Assembly (NCBI RefSeq): GCF_030464365.1
Contig: NZ_VCYI01000016.1
Coordinates: forward strand, 1 to 61,819
Direction of reading: 5' to 3'
Source: Methanoculleus methanifontis
GTDB taxonomy: Archaea; Halobacteriota; Methanomicrobia; Methanomicrobiales; Methanoculleaceae
DNA: 61,819 bases
Shown here: positions 26,451 to 35,656 of the stretch, piece after piece
Position numbering within the stretch: position 1 is the stretch's first letter
How the letters are laid out: every line of letters begins with the position of its first letter
Made by a program: the position numbers and the translations under genes
Notes under the pieces: model-generated
Seen by the model: the letters and a program-made list of their open reading frames with translations, nothing else
Database searches by the model: none
Told to the model about the DNA's origin: nothing

Positions 26451-26533
26451 GTCTCGCGCGAAGACGCGAAGGACGCGAAGAAGAGGAGCCAACGGTGGCT
26501 TGGACTTCGCGGCTTCGCGGCTTCGCGTGAGGC
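26451..26533. repeat. Inverted cgcgaag-type dispersed repeat, copy 1
   Basis: Left arm carries CGCGAAG three times at 8-9 nt spacing; the right arm carries the reverse, CTTCGCG, three times and ends CTTCGCGTGAG. The arms can pair into a long imperfect hairpin with about 25 nt between. A second copy with arms in the opposite order lies at 51591-51675. Similar Ser-Arg-Glu-Asp-Ala-Lys-coding repeats occur between genes in many genomes, as I recall. It lies between the converging thiI and SepCysS genes. Confidence 0.75.
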
Positions 26534-26630
26534 CGTGTACAATCTCTCGCCGTCGCACATCTCACCAGAAGGCGTCCAAACTCGCCCCGGCCCGCACGCA
26601 CCCGCTCAAAAAAGAATTCCGAGGTCTCCC

Positions 26631-27809
26631 TCAGACTATATTCAACCCGTTTTCCCGCGCAATCTCGACAAACGACTCCCCGACGTGGCGGATCTGCTTC
26701 TCCGTCAGCCCGAAAGTATTGTATTTCCAGACCCTGGTGGAACCGGGGATGACGCCGGTGATGCCCCGTTTCTTCAGCTCGCTCGAGAGGAAGTAACCGC
26801 GTTTTTTGTGCTGCTGCGCTACCGTATCGAAGGACTCGCGGGTATCGATCCGGGTCAGGGTGTGCTGCCGCGGGTTGTCGGAGAGCACCTTCGTCCCCTC
26901 GATGGAGAGGAGGGCGTCAACGACCGTCTGCGAGTGCGCCACCTCGGTATCCCAGTGCTTCACCCGCTCCTGGATGTGGGGGAACGAGGCCATCATCCCA
27001 ACGACGGTGACGCCCATCAGGGTGCAGCCCATCATCTCGACCTCTTTTATCCCGAACGTCCGGCCGGTGACGTCTCCCTTCGCCTGCGTCGTCCTGAATA
27101 CCCGCTGTGCGTGCTCGTTCGTCGTCGCGAGGAGCCCCGATGGCGCCGGGGCCGCCATACTCTTGTGGCCCGACCCGACCACGAAGTCGGCACCGAGCGC
27201 TTTGCCGTCGACGGGCATGATCCCGACCGAGTAGGCCCCATTGACGAGGACCGGGATGTCGTACTGGTGGGCGACCTTTATGATGCCCGCGACGTCGTGG
27301 ACGTTCCCGAACTGGTAGTCGACGTGGTCGATGAAGAGCAGGGGCGGCGTCTTCGAGAACTCCCGGATCACCGCCTCGATCTTCTCTGCGGCGGCGTCGG
27401 GGGTGATGTGGTTCTTCGCATCCTTCGGGATCTCACGCGGAATTCCGCCCGCTTCCTCGACCGCCACGAACTCGGTGTAGTGGGCGAGCGCCGTGACGAT
27501 GACCGGGTCGCCTTTCTCCACGTATGTGCTCGCGACCGCCTGGAACCCCCGGCGCGCTCCCGGCACCACCCGCGCAGTGTCCATATTCAGCCACGCGGCG
27601 AGGTCGGCGTGGAACTGCGCGATGGGTGGCTTCTTGATGTAGTCGAGCCTGAAGGGGCTCAGGCAGTTGTCACAGACCGAGTAACCGTCCCCGTATGCTA
27701 TCGCCGCTTTCATGGCATCGACGGTGAGCCGCCCGCCCGCCTGGATGGGATCGATGTTGATGTACATCTCCTCGACGTCGCGGGACTCGATATCGATCGC
27801 GCACTTCAC
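26631..27809 (-). CDS. pscS: O-phospho-L-seryl-tRNA:Cys-tRNA synthase (SepCysS)
   Basis: A 392-residue PLP enzyme that converts Sep-tRNA(Cys) to Cys-tRNA(Cys), the tRNA-dependent cysteine route of methanogens. The PLP Lys is Lys216 in GSGHKSM. Cys46 and Cys49 (VCDNCLSPF) and Cys262 (MMGCTLMG) match the three essential cysteines described for the Methanocaldococcus enzyme. Its sulfur donor is not encoded nearby, although ThiI and LarE are upstream on the other strand. Start is GTG at 27809, overlapping the stop of a 60-residue upstream gene as GTGA. Length equals the catalytic core without an N-terminal extension. Confidence 0.94.
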   Translation of the reverse strand: MKCAIDIESRDVEEMYINIDPIQAGGRLTVDAMKAAIAYGDGYSVCDNCLSPFRLDYIKKPPIAQFHADLAAWLNMDTARVVPGARRGFQAVASTYVEKGDPVIVTALAHYTEFVAVEEAGGIPREIPKDAKNHITPDAAAEKIEAVIREFSKTPPLLFIDHVDYQFGNVHDVAGIIKVAHQYDIPVLVNGAYSVGIMPVDGKALGADFVVGSGHKSMAAPAPSGLLATTNEHAQRVFRTTQAKGDVTGRTFGIKEVEMMGCTLMGVTVVGMMASFPHIQERVKHWDTEVAHSQTVVDALLSIEGTKVLSDNPRQHTLTRIDTRESFDTVAQQHKKRGYFLSSELKKRGITGVIPGSTRVWKYNTFGLTEKQIRHVGESFVEIARENGLNIV

Positions 27810-27988
27810 CGTACCAACTCCTCTTCGAGGATTGCAACCTGCCGTTTCACTTTTTCGAGGGTTTTTGCGGCGCGCTCCTTCTGGCCTTCGTCGAGGTCAT
27901 GCCCGGGAGCAGTCTCCCGCAGGAGGAACCGGACGTCGGAGAGGAGGAAGAGTGCCTGAAAAACTGCATCAACGGCTCTTTTTGACAT
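27806..27988 (-). CDS. Small helical protein coupled to SepCysS
   Basis: A 60-residue protein from MSKRAVDAVFQ, with a strong GGTGATC site 2 nt before the ATG at 27988. Two helices are predicted by eye: VFQALFLLSDVRFLLRET and a charged one, EGQKERAAKTLEKVKRQVAI. Its stop overlaps the SepCysS start, so it is made with that enzyme. SepCysS in some methanogens works with the bridging protein SepCysE, or has an N-terminal extension doing the same job. This small protein may be a detached equivalent; that is a hypothesis from position and size, not from a detected family match. Confidence 0.75.
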   Translation of the reverse strand: MSKRAVDAVFQALFLLSDVRFLLRETAPGHDLDEGQKERAAKTLEKVKRQVAILEEELVR

Positions 27989-28085
27989 GAGATCACCATA
28001 CAAATATCAGTGAGGATATATTAGATTACGCGTATCATGAACACCTTTTCGGTGCCGGATACATTCACACCGCGCAGATCAGGCA

Positions 28086-28093
28086 TTTATACT
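28086..28093 (+). promoter_or_regulatory. TATA-like box A for the mre11 operon
   Basis: TTTATACT lies about 26-33 nt before the mre11 ATG at 28119. This spacing fits a transcript with a very short leader. A second AT-rich tract (GATATATTAG, about 28015-28024) is farther upstream and may serve the leftward SepCysS pair instead. No operator palindrome is obvious. Confidence 0.35.
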
Positions 28094-28118
28094 CAAGCGA
28101 CACGGAGACTAATTGGGC

Positions 28119-29279
28119 ATGAAGATCGTTCACCTGGCAGACACACATCTCGGATTATCGGCTTTTAACCGGGTTGATCCGGAGACCGGGATGAACCTGC
28201 GCGAACAACTCATCTACGACAATTTCCTTGCCGCCGTCGACCGGATCATCGCCTTACGGCCCGATGCGCTCGTCCACGCGGGCGATCTCTTCCACCAGGT
28301 CAAGCCGAAGACCCGCGCCTACACGACGGCGCTCGACGCCCTCTCCCGCCTGCACGATGCGGGGATCCCGGTGCTCGTGGTCGCGGGCAACCACAGCATG
28401 GCCAAGACCCGGTACACGGCGTCGCCGTTCGAGGTGCTGGAGCGAGGCGGCTACGCTGCAGGCGACCTCTACGTCGCCCACCACAACCGCTACCGGCGGG
28501 TGGAACTCGGGGACACGGTCTTTCACCTGATACCGAATATGCTCGAGGTGGAAGGCTACCGGAGGGCGTTTGAGGGGATCGAGTTCTCCAGCGGCACGAA
28601 TGTGCTCGTCACCCACGGCCTTGCGAGCATCTTGAAGGACAAACGGCTGCACACCGTCGCCGAGCACGAGCTGGATGCGACCATCCTCTCCGACCGGTTC
28701 GACTACATCGCGCTCGGCCACTTCCACGGCCAGGTGCAGGTCGCGGACAACGCCTGGTACAGCGGGTCGCTCGAACACTGCAACTACGGGGAGATCGCGG
28801 AGGAGAAGGGGGGCCTCGCCGTGGACCTCGCGTCGGGCGAGGTCGAGCATATCGATCTTCCGCGCACGCCGATGTTCAGCCTCGGCCGGATCAACTGCGA
28901 CGGACTCTCGGCCAGAGAGGTCGTGGACGGCATCCTCGATGCCGTCGATAACCATGAAAAGAAGCTCCACCACGCGATCTGCCAGGTCACGCTCGACGGG
29001 ATACGCCGAGATACGCTCCGCGCGCTCGACCAGAAGGCGCTTCAGGATATCCGGAACCGTGCGCTGGACCTCAAGCTGCAGGTGCTGGCCGTCGACGACC
29101 CGTCCCGGATCTTTTACGAAGACTCGCTTGTCGGCATCGACTACGTCGCCGAGTTCGAGCGGTTCGTGGAGAAGGAGCACCTCGCTCCCGCCGACGAGGA
29201 GTTCGTGAAGAAGACGGGGACGGAGGTTCTCCGATCGGTCATAGCGTGCCATAAAGAGGGAGAGCGTGCTGCTGAATAA
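28119..29279 (+). CDS. mre11: DNA double-strand break repair nuclease Mre11
   Basis: A 386-residue calcineurin-like phosphoesterase, nuclease subunit of the Mre11-Rad50 complex. The five metal motifs are present in order: DTHLG (8-12), HAGDLFH, AGNHSM, VTHG and LGHFHGQ. A C-terminal capping and Rad50-binding region follows. Start is the ATG at 28119 (MKIVHLADTHLG); a TTG two codons earlier is possible. The 3' end overlaps rad50 by 14 nt. It is the first gene of mre11-rad50-nurA-herA, the archaeal end-resection operon in which all four products act together to make 3' single strands for RadA. Confidence 0.95.
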   Translation: MKIVHLADTHLGLSAFNRVDPETGMNLREQLIYDNFLAAVDRIIALRPDALVHAGDLFHQVKPKTRAYTTALDALSRLHDAGIPVLVVAGNHSMAKTRYTASPFEVLERGGYAAGDLYVAHHNRYRRVELGDTVFHLIPNMLEVEGYRRAFEGIEFSSGTNVLVTHGLASILKDKRLHTVAEHELDATILSDRFDYIALGHFHGQVQVADNAWYSGSLEHCNYGEIAEEKGGLAVDLASGEVEHIDLPRTPMFSLGRINCDGLSAREVVDGILDAVDNHEKKLHHAICQVTLDGIRRDTLRALDQKALQDIRNRALDLKLQVLAVDDPSRIFYEDSLVGIDYVAEFERFVEKEHLAPADEEFVKKTGTEVLRSVIACHKEGERAAE

Positions 29280-32200
29280 ACTCCGGATGCGCAACTTCAA
29301 ACGCTTCCGTGAGCAGGAGATTGTCTTCCAGGACGGCATCACGGGGATCGTCGGAAACAATGGAACCGGTAAGAGCAGTATCGTCTCTGCCGTTCTCTTC
29401 GCTCTTTACGGCCTGCAGGGCACCGGGCTTGACGGGGATTACATCGTCAGCTCCTTTGCGGGACCGCAGGACGTCTGTGAGGTTCGCCTGGACTTCTCGG
29501 TCGACGGCAACGAGTACGCCGTCGTCCGGAAATTCAAACGCCGCGCCTCTTCAAACCTTCACGAGGCAAACCTCTACCTGAACCAGAAACTCCTCGCAAA
29601 CAGCGTCCAGAAGGTGGGGCAGGAAGTGCAACGGGTCGTCGGCATGGGTCCGGGCGATTTCCGAAACACCATCTACGCCGGGCAGAAGGAACTCCTCGCC
29701 CTGCTCGAGAGCAGGGCCGGATCCCGGAAGGACTGGTTCATGCAGGTGCTGGGCATCGATTACCTCAAGAAGGACAGCATGGAACGTCTCAAATCGCTCA
29801 TCGATGCGCGGGAAGGGAGTTGCCGCGAGATCTCCGGCCGGCTCCAGGAACTGGATGCCGAAGGGGTTCGCGGTCGCCTTGCGACGCTCCGCGTGGAACT
29901 TGCCGGGGCGGAGGAGGAGGCAGAGAAGGCCCTGGGGAGAGAGACGGCTGCCATGGAGGGACTCGATGGTGCGCGCACGGAGCGCGACCGGCTGCTCTCT
30001 GTGCGCGAGCGTTATCTGCACCTTGCTCGGGAAGGGGGAATGCTCGCGGCTGAGATCGAGCGGCTCCGCACTGAGTGCCGGGAGACGGAAGAGGAGATCG
30101 CCGAACGGCAGCGGGTGCAGGCCGAACTCGAAGGACTCGCTCTCCTTGCCGACCGCTACGAGACCCTGAAAGCCGAGGCGGCCGCGATGGCCGAGGAGAA
30201 AGCACTCGTTGAACGCCTGACTCTCGAAGCGAACGCCGCAGAAGAGCAGATCCGGGAGTACGGCGAGCGCCGCACGAAGGTCGAGGCAGAACTCGCCGCG
30301 CTTGCAGAGGACGAAAAAGCGGTTGCGGATCTCAAGCGCGACGTCGGGGAGTGGCAGGGCCTCCGTGAGCGTATCGCTGCGATGAAAGAACTCCAGCCGG
30401 AGTACGATGCTCTCCACGAGGAACTCGCACGCATGGACGAGCGGTTTGCCCAGATCGAGCGGCGTGTCGGGGAAAACCGGACGGAGATCGAAGGGATCGA
30501 GGAGAAGGTCGGACATCTTCGCGCGCTTGAAGAAGAGATCGGGGACTACGATGCTCTCCTGACCCGTGAGGAGGTGTTCCTCCGGGCTCAGGAACTCGCC
30601 CGGCAGGAGGAGCGGTGCCTGCGGGAGGTCGACGCGGCCTCCGAAGAGATGAGTCTTCTCGAGAGCGAGATTGCCGGGCTTGCCCGGCAGCTTGCCGGGA
30701 TGGGCTCGATCGAGGATGAGATCGAATCCGCGGAGAGCCGGAAAGAGTACCTGACCTCGCGGATCAGCGCGTGCGCCGAACGGCAGGAGGGGATCCGCGA
30801 GGAGATCCGAAGGCTTGCCGAACACCGGGCGGAGATCCTTGCCGCCGGCCCGGAGGGATCGTGTCCGACGTGCCACCAGGGTCTCGGTGACCATTATGAG
30901 GAACTGGTCGGCGATCTTGCAGATACCGCCGCGGCGATGCAGAAGACGCTCGCCGATCTTGATGGCGAGTATGCAAGGGCGACCGCCGACCGCGAGAGCC
31001 TCGTTGCGGCGCTGAAGGATCTTTACGGGCAGCGCACCGTCTCCCAGCGCTTGAAAGAGCAGCACGCGCTGTATTCGTCCCGGTATGAGCAGAGCGCGAG
31101 CGTCGGAGAGCGGTGGCGGGCCGAGGCGGAGGGTCATCGTGCGGCGATGCGGGCGCTCGGCATGGAGGGGTACGACCCGGCGGCGCATGCCGCCCTCAAG
31201 GAGCGGATCCGCGCTCTCACCGAGAAACGGACGGCGTCCAATACCCTCCGGGGCGAGTGCAGCCGCCTCCCTGTCCTCCAGGAGGAGCGGCAGCGGCTCA
31301 TCATCGACGTCGAGGACTACCTCAGCCGCAAAGAGGAACTTGAAGCGAAGATCTCCCGGCTCGGGTTCGACCTGGCGGCCCTGCAGCGGCTGGAGGCCGA
31401 GGCGCGGGCACTTGAGCCGTCCTACCAGGCATACACGGAAGCAAAGGCCCGGCTTCTGCGGCGGCCGGCGCTGGAAGAGGAACTGCAGGGCGTCTCCGCA
31501 CGAGTCAACGAGTTCGAGGAGAGGCTGCAGGCTATCCGCGATGAACTCGCCCGCCTCGCGTTCGATCCTGATCGGTTTGCGCGCCTCAACGAGGAGTACG
31601 GGCGTGCCGAAGCGGCGCACCGGAGAGCGTTCGAACTCCGCGTCCGCCTCGAAGAAGTCCCGAGGCTGGTTGAGGCGCTGGAGGCGAAGCGGGTTCTCCT
31701 CGCGAAGAGGGAGGCCGAACTGCTCCGGGTCGGGGAGGCTGTCGAAGAACTTGGGTTCAAAGAGGAGGCTGTCGCAGCGGCGGAAGAGCGGGTCGCGGGC
31801 TGCGAACGGGCTCTTGCGGTGGTGCGGGAGCAGAGAACCGCCGCTATTTTCCGGATAAACGGCCTTAAACTGGATATCGAGAAAGAGGCCGGAAGGCTCT
31901 CGCGTGCGGATGACCTCCTTCGGCAGCAGGAGGTGCTCAACGAGGAAATCGGGCGGATGAAGCTGACCCGGTCGCTGATCAAAGATTACACCGACTACCT
32001 CCTCCAGGTGGTCAGGGACCAGATCGAGGAGGAGGCGGGGAGGGTGCTTGCGGAGATCACCGACGGGCGTTACGGCACGGTGATGCTGGACGACGACTTC
32101 ACCGTCCTCGTCCACGACATGGGCGACGACTATCCGGCCGACCGGTTCAGCGGCGGCGAGCAGGACGACATCGCCATCGCCCTCCGGGTGGCGCTCTCCC

Positions 32201-32439
32201 GGTTCCTCGCCGAGGTGAACGAGGTGCATGACTCCACGTTCCTGATCTTCGACGAGATCTTCGGGAGCCAGGATGAGGGGCGGCGCAACAACCTTCTCCG
32301 GGCGCTCCGGACCCAGGAAGCCCATTTCCCCCAGATCCTCCTGATATCCCACATCACCGAGGTCCAGGACGAGTTCTCGACGACGCTGATGGTCGAGATG
32401 GGCACAGACCAGGCCAGCACGGTCAGGGAGTTCGAATGA
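29266..32439 (+). CDS. rad50: DNA double-strand break repair ATPase Rad50
   Basis: A 1057-residue SMC-like ATPase. The Walker A motif GNNGTGKSS is at 30-38, long coiled coils rich in Glu/Arg/Leu heptads run from about 170 to 530 and 540 to 890, and the zinc hook CPTCHQ is near 533-538. The C-terminal lobe has the signature FSGGEQDDIAIALRVALSRF near 962 and Walker B LIFDEIFGSQDEGRR near 995. All elements are intact. Start is GTG at 29266 with GGGAG 2 nt upstream inside mre11. It holds broken ends and controls Mre11 nuclease access by ATP hydrolysis. Its stop overlaps nurA as ATGA. Confidence 0.97.
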   Translation: MLLNKLRMRNFKRFREQEIVFQDGITGIVGNNGTGKSSIVSAVLFALYGLQGTGLDGDYIVSSFAGPQDVCEVRLDFSVDGNEYAVVRKFKRRASSNLHEANLYLNQKLLANSVQKVGQEVQRVVGMGPGDFRNTIYAGQKELLALLESRAGSRKDWFMQVLGIDYLKKDSMERLKSLIDAREGSCREISGRLQELDAEGVRGRLATLRVELAGAEEEAEKALGRETAAMEGLDGARTERDRLLSVRERYLHLAREGGMLAAEIERLRTECRETEEEIAERQRVQAELEGLALLADRYETLKAEAAAMAEEKALVERLTLEANAAEEQIREYGERRTKVEAELAALAEDEKAVADLKRDVGEWQGLRERIAAMKELQPEYDALHEELARMDERFAQIERRVGENRTEIEGIEEKVGHLRALEEEIGDYDALLTREEVFLRAQELARQEERCLREVDAASEEMSLLESEIAGLARQLAGMGSIEDEIESAESRKEYLTSRISACAERQEGIREEIRRLAEHRAEILAAGPEGSCPTCHQGLGDHYEELVGDLADTAAAMQKTLADLDGEYARATADRESLVAALKDLYGQRTVSQRLKEQHALYSSRYEQSASVGERWRAEAEGHRAAMRALGMEGYDPAAHAALKERIRALTEKRTASNTLRGECSRLPVLQEERQRLIIDVEDYLSRKEELEAKISRLGFDLAALQRLEAEARALEPSYQAYTEAKARLLRRPALEEELQGVSARVNEFEERLQAIRDELARLAFDPDRFARLNEEYGRAEAAHRRAFELRVRLEEVPRLVEALEAKRVLLAKREAELLRVGEAVEELGFKEEAVAAAEERVAGCERALAVVREQRTAAIFRINGLKLDIEKEAGRLSRADDLLRQQEVLNEEIGRMKLTRSLIKDYTDYLLQVVRDQIEEEAGRVLAEITDGRYGTVMLDDDFTVLVHDMGDDYPADRFSGGEQDDIAIALRVALSRFLAEVNEVHDSTFLIFDEIFGSQDEGRRNNLLRALRTQEAHFPQILLISHITEVQDEFSTTLMVEMGTDQASTVREFE

Positions 32440-33476
32440 CCGATCCGAAAACTGTTTACCGGGACGCGATCCGACGGATCGCAGGGCGAATCCGCGAGTG
32501 CGCTCCACCTGACCTCCCCGGACGGTTCGCGGCCGCCGGCGGGTTTAATACATCATCCTACCGCCGCTGCCCGTCCAGGTTTGACGGCGCGGTCTGCGCG
32601 GTGGACGGAAGCAACACCGTCATCCTCGATGCCGGCAGTTTTGCCGTTGCCGCTATCCGGGCATCGATCAGTTCGTACGCGGGCGGTTCGCGCCTCCACC
32701 ACCGGACGACGCCTCTCCAGATCGTCACGGTCAACCCGGGAAGGGGAAACGAGGACTTCGACGAGATCTATCACGACTGTTTCCACTGCACCCCGAAGGT
32801 ACACCTTGACCACGACGACCCGGTCCGGAACACCGCCGTCATACGGGATACCCTTGAGTTCTGGGCAGCGATGGAGATGGCCGCGGAGCTCGATGCCGGC
32901 GATCTCATCGTCCTCGACGGCACGCTCCAGGTCCGCCACGCAAGCCACGACGAGGTCGTCGAGAAACTCCTGAACCTCTGCAACCTCCGTGGCGTGCTCA
33001 TCGCCGCGGTGACGAAACGGACGTCGCTTACCTGGGGCGGCGGACACCCGATTGTCCCGGCGGCGGAGGGGCTTGCACGCGACCTCGGCGTCCCCGGACC
33101 CTGGTACCTCTGCGTCTCCGCCGCCGACGGCCTGATCGACCGGCGGGAGACACGCACCTGGAAGCAGCGGGGCGAGCAGTACGTCGCCCGGCTGCACCCG
33201 CGGGCAGAGCGGGCGTTCAAGGTCGAGATCCCGACATTCTACAGCGCGGAGAAGGTCGAACGGGTCTTCTCGGCGCTCGCAGCCTACGCCGACGACGGGA
33301 GGGTCGCGGGCTACCCGTACCCGCTCCTCGACGCCCACCTCACCACCAAGATCGGGAAGGATGCGGTCGATCAGGTCCGCCAGGACATCATCCGGGACAT
33401 GGACCGGCTCGGCATGAGCCTTGTCGACTACACCGGCATCTTTGGTGACTATCATGACGAGTTTGACCGATATTGA
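32436..33476 (+). CDS. nurA: NurA-domain 5'-3' nuclease
   Basis: A 346-residue NurA nuclease, partner of HerA in DNA-end resection. The first metal-binding Asp lies in VCAVDGSNTV (53-62), the family hallmark; a second acidic site is in DLIVLDGTLQ near 154-163, and a late LDAHLTTKIG motif near 293-302. The fold is RNaseH-like and acts as a dimer beside the HerA hexamer. Its ATG overlaps the rad50 stop and its own end overlaps herA by 23 nt, so the set is tightly coupled. Length agrees with archaeal NurA. Confidence 0.9.
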   Translation: MTDPKTVYRDAIRRIAGRIRECAPPDLPGRFAAAGGFNTSSYRRCPSRFDGAVCAVDGSNTVILDAGSFAVAAIRASISSYAGGSRLHHRTTPLQIVTVNPGRGNEDFDEIYHDCFHCTPKVHLDHDDPVRNTAVIRDTLEFWAAMEMAAELDAGDLIVLDGTLQVRHASHDEVVEKLLNLCNLRGVLIAAVTKRTSLTWGGGHPIVPAAEGLARDLGVPGPWYLCVSAADGLIDRRETRTWKQRGEQYVARLHPRAERAFKVEIPTFYSAEKVERVFSALAAYADDGRVAGYPYPLLDAHLTTKIGKDAVDQVRQDIIRDMDRLGMSLVDYTGIFGDYHDEFDRY

Positions 33477-35052
33477 CGGCGACGACGCCTCGAAATACCG
33501 GCTGATCGGTGACCGGGTGCTCGGTTACCGGTTTGCCGTCCCCCACGATGCGGAACTCTATCTCGGGGACGTGCTGAAGATCACGGACAGTGTCAAAGGG
33601 CTGACGTTCTTTGCGAAGGTGAACGACCTCCTCCACGACTGCAACTTCTCCGACCCGAAGTGGGACACGCGCCCCCATACCGAGCACTTCTACGGGATCG
33701 GGGAGAATGTCTTCATCCTCGTCGAGGCAACGCCCCTCGGGTACGTCGGAGAAGACGGCACCTTCCGCAAACCCCGGACGCTCCCCGCGAAGTTCTCCCG
33801 CGTCGAGCGCCCGGAGTCGCGCGATTTCGCGTTCCTCGCGCAGGTGATGGGCGAGATCGAGGTCGGCGTGATGAAGACCGGCCAGGGCGTCTTGAAGGAC
33901 GTCAGGGTGGCGCTCCACGCGCAGGTGATGCGCCAGCACATGGGCGTCTTTGCGACGACCGGTATGGGGAAGAGCAACTTCATGAAGGTCTTCTGTGCCT
34001 CCTGCATGAGGGCACGCGAGTTCGGGCTCCTCATCGTCGACCCGCACGGAGAGTACGTGGCGGGAGGACGGTCGTCGAGCGGAGAGACTACCATGGGGCT
34101 CCTGCATTACCAGGCCGGCCGTGACGGACTCGAGGTCTTCTCCACCCGGCCGGAGGAGTTCAGGCGGAAGTACCACTTAAACCAGCTCTACCTGGACTAC
34201 GACGACTTCAGGGCGCCCGATCTCCTCCTCCTCTACGAGCACTCGCCGCCCCAGCGCGAGGTCGTGGAGATGCTCGAGAGCACGCCCGGTTCCGAAGTGA
34301 TCGACTTCTTCCAGAGCACCGACTTCGCGACCTTCGACGCCGAGACCTACACCGGCCGGCACCCCCGGATTGCGAACGACCTGAAGAACTTCTCGCCGAG
34401 CACGCTCTCGGTGATGCAGCGGCGCATCGCGGGGATGATGAACCGGAACCGGGGCTTCTTCCGGAGGCAGGGCTCCTCTATCCCGGATGTCATGAAGGCG
34501 CTCCACGAGAACAAAGTCGTCCTGATCGACATCCCGGGGATGAGCGAGCAGAGCGAACTCTTTGTCCTCTCGATTATAACGCGGAAGATCATGCGCAGCC
34601 ACCAGGGCGAGGAGGCCGGGGGCGAGGAGGAGCCCAGGCAGGTGCTGATCACCATCGAGGAGGCGCAGCGGGTGCTGGGCTCGGGGCTCGGGAACACCAG
34701 GACGTTCCGCGAGGCGGCGATGGAGGGGCGGAAGTTCGGCGTGGGGCTCTGCGTGGTCACCCAGCAGCCCAAAAACATCGACGCCCGGGTTCTTGCGCAG
34801 TTGAACACCTTTGTGGTGATGGGGCTCTCCGATCGCGGCGATCGCGACACCATAGCAAGCAGCGCAAAACAGGATCTCTCCCGCCTGGATACTGAGATTC
34901 AGACGCTCGAGCGCGGAGAGGCGGTCATCAGTACCATCGGGATACCCTTCCCGGTGAGCACCCGGATCCATCTCTTCGAGGAGTATATCGAGGAACTCAA
35001 CAGAAAACCGCGAGCAAAGCCGATAGACGACGGGCTTGAAAATACGTTTTAG
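33454..35052 (+). CDS. herA: DNA double-strand break repair helicase HerA
   Basis: A 532-residue FtsK/HerA-type hexameric ATPase that drives bidirectional DNA translocation and stimulates NurA. An N-terminal HAS beta-barrel (about 1-100) is followed by Walker A TGMGKSNFM at 169-177, VDPHGEY, and Walker B VLITIEEAQRVL near 395-406, then CVVTQQPKNID and GLSDRGDRDTIA, both typical of HerA. Start is the ATG at 33454 inside nurA; longer upstream frames belong to the nurA reading. It is the last gene of the operon and is followed by two hairpins at 35080-35136. Confidence 0.95.
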   Translation: MTSLTDIDGDDASKYRLIGDRVLGYRFAVPHDAELYLGDVLKITDSVKGLTFFAKVNDLLHDCNFSDPKWDTRPHTEHFYGIGENVFILVEATPLGYVGEDGTFRKPRTLPAKFSRVERPESRDFAFLAQVMGEIEVGVMKTGQGVLKDVRVALHAQVMRQHMGVFATTGMGKSNFMKVFCASCMRAREFGLLIVDPHGEYVAGGRSSSGETTMGLLHYQAGRDGLEVFSTRPEEFRRKYHLNQLYLDYDDFRAPDLLLLYEHSPPQREVVEMLESTPGSEVIDFFQSTDFATFDAETYTGRHPRIANDLKNFSPSTLSVMQRRIAGMMNRNRGFFRRQGSSIPDVMKALHENKVVLIDIPGMSEQSELFVLSIITRKIMRSHQGEEAGGEEEPRQVLITIEEAQRVLGSGLGNTRTFREAAMEGRKFGVGLCVVTQQPKNIDARVLAQLNTFVVMGLSDRGDRDTIASSAKQDLSRLDTEIQTLERGEAVISTIGIPFPVSTRIHLFEEYIEELNRKPRAKPIDDGLENTF

Positions 35053-35079
35053 CTACAATGCACGAAGGTGATTCGGGCA

Positions 35080-35136
35080 GGAAACATCCTGTTTCCGCCG
35101 TCCCTTCACTGAATTGCTTGACGCCCTCCGGGCGTC
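35080..35136. terminator. Two inverted repeats between converging herA and the OB-fold gene
   Basis: GGAAAC (35080-35085) pairs with GTTTCC (35091-35096) across ATCCT, and GACGCCC (35120-35126) pairs perfectly with GGGCGTC (35130-35136) across TCC. They lie between the herA stop at 35052 and the stop of a leftward gene at 35141. They could end transcription from both sides or protect 3' ends. No long T tract follows either hairpin, so archaeal termination here is inferred. Confidence 0.5.
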
Positions 35137-35140
35137 GGAA

Positions 35141-35644
35141 TTACTGATCGTTCTTGATTTTCCGTATGGAGACGCAGTTGACGACCGCTTCTCCGGTCAT
35201 GATGTAGCGTTTGACGACGGTTCCGAGCACCTCGACCACATCACCATTCTGCACGTCTTCTGCCGGCGAGGTGAACATCTTGACCGATATCTCACCTGTC
35301 CGGTCGGCGACGAGGTACTGCGGCCGGTTGAGGAACTGGAAGTAGACCCGCTCGACAACACCCTTTATGCGTATCGGTTCGCCGAGCTTGTTTAAGTTGA
35401 TCTCCCGTATCCGGACGTTCTTTGCTTCCGCTTCATACATCGGCACCAGCGATGCATACTGCTTCTGGCTCATGTAGTTGAGTGCCATGGGTATGAGAAG
35501 CAGCATGGCTGCCGCCGGAACCGTCCAAAACAGCGAGTATATCTCCCCGGTTGTGAAGACATACACAGCGATCAGGACAATAAAAAAGAGGAAGACGGCC
35601 ACGGTAACGGCCGTCACCCTCACTTTGACATCTCCGATTTGCAT
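35141..35644 (-). CDS. Two-helix membrane protein with OB-fold domain, next to fdhC
   Basis: A 167-residue protein. Two hydrophobic segments near 8-32 (VTAVTVAVFLFFIVLIAVYVF) and 36-58 anchor it, and the soluble C-terminal part (about 80-167) has the pattern of an OB-fold: EPIRIKGVVERVYFQF, QYLVADRTGEISVKMF, GDVVEVLGTVVKRY. Such domains bind nucleic acids or oligosaccharides, or act as protein adaptors. It follows fdhC by 12 nt, so it is probably in the fdhC transcript. ATG at 35644 is the start. I do not recognise a named family; a role with formate uptake is only suggested by position. Confidence 0.8.
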   Translation of the reverse strand: MQIGDVKVRVTAVTVAVFLFFIVLIAVYVFTTGEIYSLFWTVPAAAMLLLIPMALNYMSQKQYASLVPMYEAEAKNVRIREINLNKLGEPIRIKGVVERVYFQFLNRPQYLVADRTGEISVKMFTSPAEDVQNGDVVEVLGTVVKRYIMTGEAVVNCVSIRKIKNDQ

Positions 35645-35656
35645 CGTCAATCAGGT

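Noticed and set aside
26402-26630. Short frame encoding SREDAKDAKKR-like peptide
   Set aside because: This is the translation of the cgcgaag repeat, seen in many intergenic repeats, not a gene.
29551-32508. Very long minus-strand open frame opposite rad50
   Set aside because: It is a shadow of the GC-biased codons of rad50, has low-complexity composition and no domain motifs; rad50 motifs on the plus strand are intact.
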